Shown here piece after piece: positions 5,415-8,361 of a stretch of DNA of 8,361 bases. The notes beneath the pieces are model-generated. The model saw only the letters and a program-made list of their open reading frames with translations, ran no database searches and was not told the DNA's origin. Each line of letters starts with the position of its first letter. Within the stretch, counting starts at the first letter, position 1. The stretch covers positions 1 through 8,361 of the forward strand of contig JAQBVH010000101.1 of NCBI GenBank assembly GCA_027623615.1, written 5' to 3'. The stretch comes from Planctomycetota bacterium (GTDB taxonomy: Bacteria; Planctomycetota; UBA1135; GCA-002686595). The translations under genes were made by a program, and so were the position numbers.

Positions 5415-7184
5415 GTGTTGACCCCGCCCCTGGAGGCGATGAGAGAGGGCCTCTTAAGGGAAGTGGACTTAGGCGAAGAGCGCGCGGCCTGGCTGTGGCT
5501 ATTCAACTATGTAGAGGCCTATCCGAGCGACGGGTTCATGGCTCCGTTGAAGCCCCCGAAGCGGGACGATAAGCCTCGCCGGCTCATCGTGTGCGACCTC
5601 GACCCGACTGCCGAAGATTACACGCCAGACGCGAAGCTCCGAGCCGTTCGCTGGTGCGATGGTGTTGACGTGCATGTCATCGACCAGGGCAGCCCCGAAG
5701 AGCTCGGCGAGCAGTTCGCCCAAAGCATGCTTACACATCGCACACGCGGCCACCTGATCGCCTTCTGGCGCGGGGCTGACTATGCCTTCCACGTCATCCT
5801 CCGAACATGGGCGAGGGGCCTGCTCGGAGCAGGGTACACGGTGCAGCCGCTCGCGGCGGGGGCGTCGCTCCGGGCGCTCATCATTCGCCGCGGCGGGCAT
5901 TCGTGGATGCTCTGCGACGTGGGCACTATGACAGGGCTAACTGGCGTTGAGCTCGGCGACTTCCTGCGGACGTTCGCCCCGAAGTACCGGCTGCGGCTCG
6001 ACGTGCTTATGGCGCTCTGGTCGGCCTTACGTTCATACCAGCGGACCACACTTGATCTCTTCGGAGCGCACCTATCGCCTACCGTGAGCCGCTCGGCGGT
6101 CCGGGCCGCTACGCGCACGCTCGGCTTCTATGAATGGCTCTGGAGGCCCTCGCCGCTGCTGGTGGCGATGTGCCGGACCGGGGCGGCCTATCGCGGCGGC
6201 TACGCTTTCGCGCACCGCTTCGAGGGACAGGCCTACCGGGCGGATATCCGCAAGGCTTACACGGCGGCCCTCGAGGCGGACCTCCCGCGCCGGGCAGCGC
6301 TCGGCTCGGCGGGCATCTGGCCCCACGAGAGGCCGGGCCTCTACCTCACGCATATCAGGGGGCCTGGTCGAGCGCCCATCTATATCGGCAAGTGGACCGG
6401 CTTCGAGGGCGGCTTCGAGGCGCTCTATTGGAATGGCGGAGAGGCGCTCGCCTTCGTTCCGACCTCGGAGTATGCGGGGCTGCGGCGGCTCGGCTACCGC
6501 GTTGAAGGTGGATGGGGCTTCACCTGGTCGCGCACGTTCGGCTTCCGCCGCTTCGTCCAACAGATCCGCGAGCTCCTCAGCACCGCGGAGCCGGGCAGCC
6601 AGCGCGAGACTGTGGCGAAGCTCTTTGGCGTGAGCGTCTATGGCAAGCTCGCCGAGCGTCCCGAGCGGACCGACGTGATGATGGCTCTGGAGCGCCCAGG
6701 CGACGACTGGCGGCCCTACACGGACGAGATCGGGGTGGAAGTGCCGTTCCTATGGGAGCGGCATCACACGGTCCACCGAGCGCACCAGCACGTAGACGTT
6801 GCTGCCGTCATTACTGGCAAGGTTCGGGGGCAGCTCTACAGTGCAATCGCCGACGTGCTCGACGCGGGGGGCGATGTACCGCATGCCGACACGGACGGAC
6901 TGCTTTCGACGATCGACCCGCGCGGGGTGCTCCCGGAAGACGGCGGGGAGCTCGGTGACTGGCGGCTGGACCCTGGGCCGGCGGATGCCGCGGTGTGGGG
7001 ACACAAGGCCTACGCATTTGGCGAGGACGTGCGCGTCGCCGGGATGCGCGGACTCTCGCGCGACGACGCCCGCCGGCTGGCACAGGGTGAGTCAATGGTG
7101 GTCGAGTGGACACAAACGAGGGGCGCTCCGTGGAGCGCCCCCCTGCGTGAACCGTTGCGCCGGACCGCTCGGCCTACCGCCTGA
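5415..7184 (+). CDS. Protein-primed family B DNA polymerase (divergent)
   Basis: 589 residues (phi29 polymerase is about 575). The GTG at 5415 is 3 bases after the HTH gene; an in-frame ATG at 5439 has GGAGG only 2 bases upstream, so the start is uncertain. It should copy the viral genome from a protein primer. The exonuclease-like half has D61-L-D63 (Exo I, Asp in place of the usual Glu), W118-RGA-D122 (Exo II, Trp in place of Asn) and D196 (Exo III). The YRGG motif typical of phi29-type enzymes is at 259-262. Motif A is D277-IRKA-Y282. Motif B is KLFGVSVYGK (402-411), with Val in place of the usual Asn. A Tx3R motif is at T467-R471, motif C is HADTDG (490-495), and K531-A-Y533 matches K-x-Y. 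The intervals A-B (125 residues) and B-C (90) leave room for TPR1 and TPR2-like insertions. The family assignment is secure; full proofreading activity is doubtful. Confidence 0.93.
   Translation: MLTPPLEAMREGLLREVDLGEERAAWLWLFNYVEAYPSDGFMAPLKPPKRDDKPRRLIVCDLDPTAEDYTPDAKLRAVRWCDGVDVHVIDQGSPEELGEQFAQSMLTHRTRGHLIAFWRGADYAFHVILRTWARGLLGAGYTVQPLAAGASLRALIIRRGGHSWMLCDVGTMTGLTGVELGDFLRTFAPKYRLRLDVLMALWSALRSYQRTTLDLFGAHLSPTVSRSAVRAATRTLGFYEWLWRPSPLLVAMCRTGAAYRGGYAFAHRFEGQAYRADIRKAYTAALEADLPRRAALGSAGIWPHERPGLYLTHIRGPGRAPIYIGKWTGFEGGFEALYWNGGEALAFVPTSEYAGLRRLGYRVEGGWGFTWSRTFGFRRFVQQIRELLSTAEPGSQRETVAKLFGVSVYGKLAERPERTDVMMALERPGDDWRPYTDEIGVEVPFLWERHHTVHRAHQHVDVAAVITGKVRGQLYSAIADVLDAGGDVPHADTDGLLSTIDPRGVLPEDGGELGDWRLDPGPADAAVWGHKAYAFGEDVRVAGMRGLSRDDARRLAQGESMVVEWTQTRGAPWSAPLREPLRRTARPTA
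7120..7141 (-). terminator. Strong hairpin, probable terminator of the minus-strand operon
   Basis: GGGGCGCTCC (7120-7129) and GGAGCGCCCC (7132-7141) pair perfectly over 10 bp around GT (in practice 9 bp with a 4-base loop). On the minus strand it lies 32 bases past the last stop codon (7174-7176) and is followed by TCGTTTGTG, a partial T-tract. On the plus strand no T-run follows. It lies inside the polymerase reading frame and encodes Arg-Gly-Ala-Pro-Trp-Ser-Ala-Pro. Confidence 0.6.
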
Positions 7185-7278
7185 ACAGCCAGCCCAACCC
7201 GAACGCTGCGCCCGCCGCGAGCAGGCTCCAGAACGCGACGACGAACACGAGTTCGCCCAGGCCGGTCTGCTCCGTCAC
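7174..7278 (-). CDS. 34-residue single-pass membrane protein
   Basis: The GTG at 7278-7276 follows the preceding gene's TAG (7282-7280) after one base, so it is probably translated by coupling; no separate Shine-Dalgarno is visible. The product begins MTEQTGLGELVF and continues with an uninterrupted hydrophobic stretch (about residues 9-31, rich in Val, Phe, Leu, Ala, Gly and Trp). It ends in Phe-Arg-Arg, a classical one-span protein with a positive cytoplasmic end. Its last 11 bases overlap the 3' end of the polymerase gene on the other strand, and the hairpin terminator follows. Small peptides like this in phages include holins, antiholins and virion membrane peptides; which applies here cannot be told. 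Reality is supported by spacing, composition and the terminator placed just beyond its stop. Confidence 0.55.
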   Translation of the reverse strand: MTEQTGLGELVFVVAFWSLLAAGAAFGLGWLFRR

Positions 7279-7279
7279 G

Positions 7280-7645
7280 CTAGAGTGCCGGCACGTCGTC
7301 GGCTGGTGCCTCAACGTCGAGCAGCACATGGACGTTACCCTCTCGAGCTACTCGCAAGACTAGAGGCGGGCTGAGCTCAGTGCCGACCTCATCCGCGGCG
7401 AGCCAGTTGGTGAGCGTGCGGACGACGGCTTCGCCGAACGCGACGACGCGGAGCCCGCGGTCCGAGACCTCGCCACTCTCCACGTCTTCCAGTACGTCTA
7501 GCGTGAGCTCGGCGTAGGGGGCTTTCAGGCTGCGGGACTCGCCCAGGTAGACGCGCCGAATGGCGATTACCTGGTCCATAAGCTCTTCCAGTGGCGTGAC
7601 AGGGCCCCCGACTCCGCGGCTCGCGAGTGTGCGATAGCGTGGCAT
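7280..7645 (-). CDS. 121-residue protein, possible single-stranded DNA-binding protein
   Basis: The ATG at 7645 directly abuts the preceding stop (7648-7646), with GGGAG about 8 bases upstream inside the previous gene. The N-terminus is a short basic arm (MPRYRTLASRG). It is followed by TPLEELMDQVIAIRRVYLGE (17-36) and a run of predicted beta strands to residue 112, including APYAELTLDVL, GLRVVAFG and PLVLRVA. The end is acidic with hydrophobic tip residues (EAPADDVPAL). This layout, a 'h-pl-eLhg--h-I' opening, a small five-strand-like core and an acidic tail, recalls OB-fold single-stranded DNA-binding proteins of phages, whose tails resemble DDDIPF. A protein-primed replication system needs such a protein because it displaces long single strands. 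The assignment is an inference from pattern and context; no definitive motif is seen. Confidence 0.7.
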   Translation of the reverse strand: MPRYRTLASRGVGGPVTPLEELMDQVIAIRRVYLGESRSLKAPYAELTLDVLEDVESGEVSDRGLRVVAFGEAVVRTLTNWLAADEVGTELSPPLVLRVAREGNVHVLLDVEAPADDVPAL

Positions 7646-7993
7646 TTACTCATCTCCCGTCATGGTCGCTGGTATTGACTGGCGCTTCGTCTTCCGCTTG
7701 CTGGTGTCCTTCCTGCGCGGCTTGGGCCGCTCGTACGTGCGCCGCTCGCCGGCGCGGACGCCCGATGCGTTCTCTCGCATCCAGAGCCACTGGTCAACCT
7801 GGTTGACGATGTTCACGTCGAGGGCCACATCGATCGCCCCCGCGAGGCAGCGCCAGCACGCGGGGACGCCCGCGCGACGATTGCCCGCTGGTGTGAAGGT
7901 GTGCAGCGCGACGCCGCGCCGCGACTCTCCGCAGATGGCGCAGACCAGCTCGGCAGGCTCGCCCAGCGCAAGCTGCACTATGCCCGCTGTCAT
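7646..7993 (-). CDS. Zinc-finger-like protein with basic C-terminal tail
   Basis: 115 residues from the ATG at 7993, which overlaps the upstream gene's TGA as ATGA. A longer reading from a GTG at 8029 is open but has no ribosome binding site. C18-AI-C21 and C46-WR-C49 form a CxxC-x24-CxxC pair, typical of a four-Cys zinc ribbon or treble clef. Residues 50-75 are helical (LAGAIDVALDVNIVNQVDQW). The tail (about 83-108) is strongly basic: GERRTYERPKPRRKDTSKRK and then KTKRQ. A zinc-binding core with a basic tail suggests binding of DNA or RNA, for example an early regulator or replication accessory factor. It does not match an HNH nuclease because the catalytic His-Asn-His pattern is missing. 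The family is not recognised. Confidence 0.72.
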   Translation of the reverse strand: MTAGIVQLALGEPAELVCAICGESRRGVALHTFTPAGNRRAGVPACWRCLAGAIDVALDVNIVNQVDQWLWMRENASGVRAGERRTYERPKPRRKDTSKRKTKRQSIPATMTGDE

Positions 7994-8238
7994 CGGACCG
8001 GATGCGGATAGCTCGTCCGCGAGGCCCACGCGTGCTCGCGCTTCGTCTTACGGAGCTGCTCGCTGACGTATGCCCCCGCGCATTCCATGAAGTGCTCGAG
8101 TTCGGCGTCGCCCATCCTCAGGAGGATGACGGTATCGAGCCCGCCGCCGCGGAGTTCAAGCACGAGGTGGCCCGGCGTTTCAGAGCGTATCCGTATCTGC
8201 GTCTGAGGCGTAATGTCCGCCTCGATTTGGACCATCAT
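7990..8238 (-). CDS. 82-residue protein of unknown function
   Basis: The ATG at 8238 directly follows the preceding stop (8241-8239), with AAGAGGG 6 bases upstream; a second ATG is the next codon. The first half (residues 1-41) is beta-like with alternating hydrophobics: MVQIEADI, TQIRIRSE, GHLVLELR and LDTVILLR. The second half is helical: DAELEHFMECAGAYVSEQL followed by a basic segment (RKTKREHAW). No known motif, signal or membrane segment is visible. Its stop overlaps the start of the zinc-finger-like gene. As the second visible gene of an operon that seems to serve replication or early functions, it may be an early accessory protein. I do not recognise it. Confidence 0.7.
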   Translation of the reverse strand: MMVQIEADITPQTQIRIRSETPGHLVLELRGGGLDTVILLRMGDAELEHFMECAGAYVSEQLRKTKREHAWASRTSYPHPVR

Positions 8239-8361
8239 CTAGAACCCTCTTTCTGTTGCTGGTGGACCTTTCGGAATGTGGCAGCTACAGGAGCAGCGCA
8301 TCCCGACGACTTCAGTGCGGTCCATGCTCTCCTGCACGTATGCATAGTTACAGCTGCGATG
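8239..8361 (-). CDS. C-terminal part of a Cys-rich protein (partial, cut by window edge)
   Basis: The minus-strand frame is open from the window edge to a TAG at 8241-8239. It gives 40 residues that begin HRSCNYAYVQESM and contain a Cys/His cluster, RCSCSCH (22-28), then end in KGPPATERGF. Cysteines at 4, 23, 25 and 27 and His28 suggest a metal-binding end of a small zinc-binding protein. The stop codon touches the ATG of the next gene, the same close packing as in the rest of this operon, which supports a real gene. The start is outside the window unless the internal Met13 is used. Confidence 0.5.
   Translation of the reverse strand, partial: HRSCNYAYVQESMDRTEVVGMRCSCSCHIPKGPPATERGF
8245..8250 (-). 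promoter_or_regulatory. Ribosome binding site of the 82-residue protein
   Basis: AGAGGG on the minus strand (plus-strand CCCTCT) lies 6 bases before the ATG at 8238. It decides in favour of this ATG over the immediately following one, and it falls within the final codons of the upstream gene. Confidence 0.6.

Noticed and set aside
6130..6633. Arg/Ser-rich plus-strand frame inside the polymerase
   Set aside because: The polymerase frame here contains motif A and the surrounding conserved sequence; the alternative frame is low-complexity with no motif.
7994..8029. Longer zinc-finger-like protein starting at the GTG at 8029
   Set aside because: No Shine-Dalgarno before this GTG, and the ATG at 7993 overlaps the upstream stop as ATGA, the packing seen elsewhere here.
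1..8361. tRNA genes, CRISPR arrays, insertion sequences, attachment sites
   Set aside because: No cloverleaf with a T-loop, no regularly spaced repeats, no transposase or integrase motif and no flanking inverted repeats were found by reading both strands.

Overview
This window is a contiguous, very tightly packed piece of a bacterial virus genome, or of a provirus or virus-like element derived from one. G+C is high (by eye about two thirds), start codons include GTG, and genes abut or overlap by a few bases. Most genes are preceded by purine-rich Shine-Dalgarno sequences. The fibre-type protein, the lysozyme-like protein and the LysM protein point to a virus of a peptidoglycan-walled bacterium. 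Nothing in the window identifies the host more closely. No tRNA, rRNA, CRISPR array, integrase, transposase or terminal inverted repeat was seen, and both ends of the window cut through genes.

Plus strand, 1-4877: a virion and cell-entry block. It starts with the tail end of a gene, then a small beta-rich protein (23-364) and a fibre-like protein with two GS..AR.DHxH motifs and a beta-sandwich-like C-terminal domain (366-1049). A lysozyme or lytic transglycosylase-like protein follows (1068-1568), then two small helical proteins and a LysM protein with a proline-rich linker and long hydrophobic C-terminal half (2034-2876). Next comes a 569-residue protein built from about eight helical-hairpin repeats (2873-4582). 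The block ends with two tiny overlapping genes (4586-4877), the second with a hydrophobic segment.

Plus strand, 4908-7184: a replication pair. A helix-turn-helix protein lies directly upstream of a 589-residue family B DNA polymerase of the protein-primed (phi29-like) type. The polymerase shows the YRGG linker motif, motif A, a degenerate motif B, the motif C form HADTDG and the K-x-Y motif. The position, size and DNA-binding domain of the upstream protein make it the best local candidate for the terminal protein that primes replication. That is inference from context.

Minus strand, 8361-7174: a convergent operon of small genes. In transcription order these are a Cys-rich protein cut by the window edge, an 82-residue unknown, a zinc-finger-like protein with a basic tail, a 121-residue protein that may bind single-stranded DNA, and a 34-residue membrane protein. 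Successive genes abut, overlap as ATGA, or are one base apart. The operon runs 11 bases into the 3' end of the polymerase gene. A perfect 10-bp-stem hairpin at 7120-7141, inside the polymerase reading frame, is probably its terminator.

The main novelty is the lineage: a protein-primed polymerase with unusual catalytic motifs, joined to a fibre/LysM/helical-repeat virion module that I cannot assign to a known virus group. There is almost no non-coding DNA. The longest gap between called genes is 30 bases (4878-4907), and no promoter could be supported inside the window.
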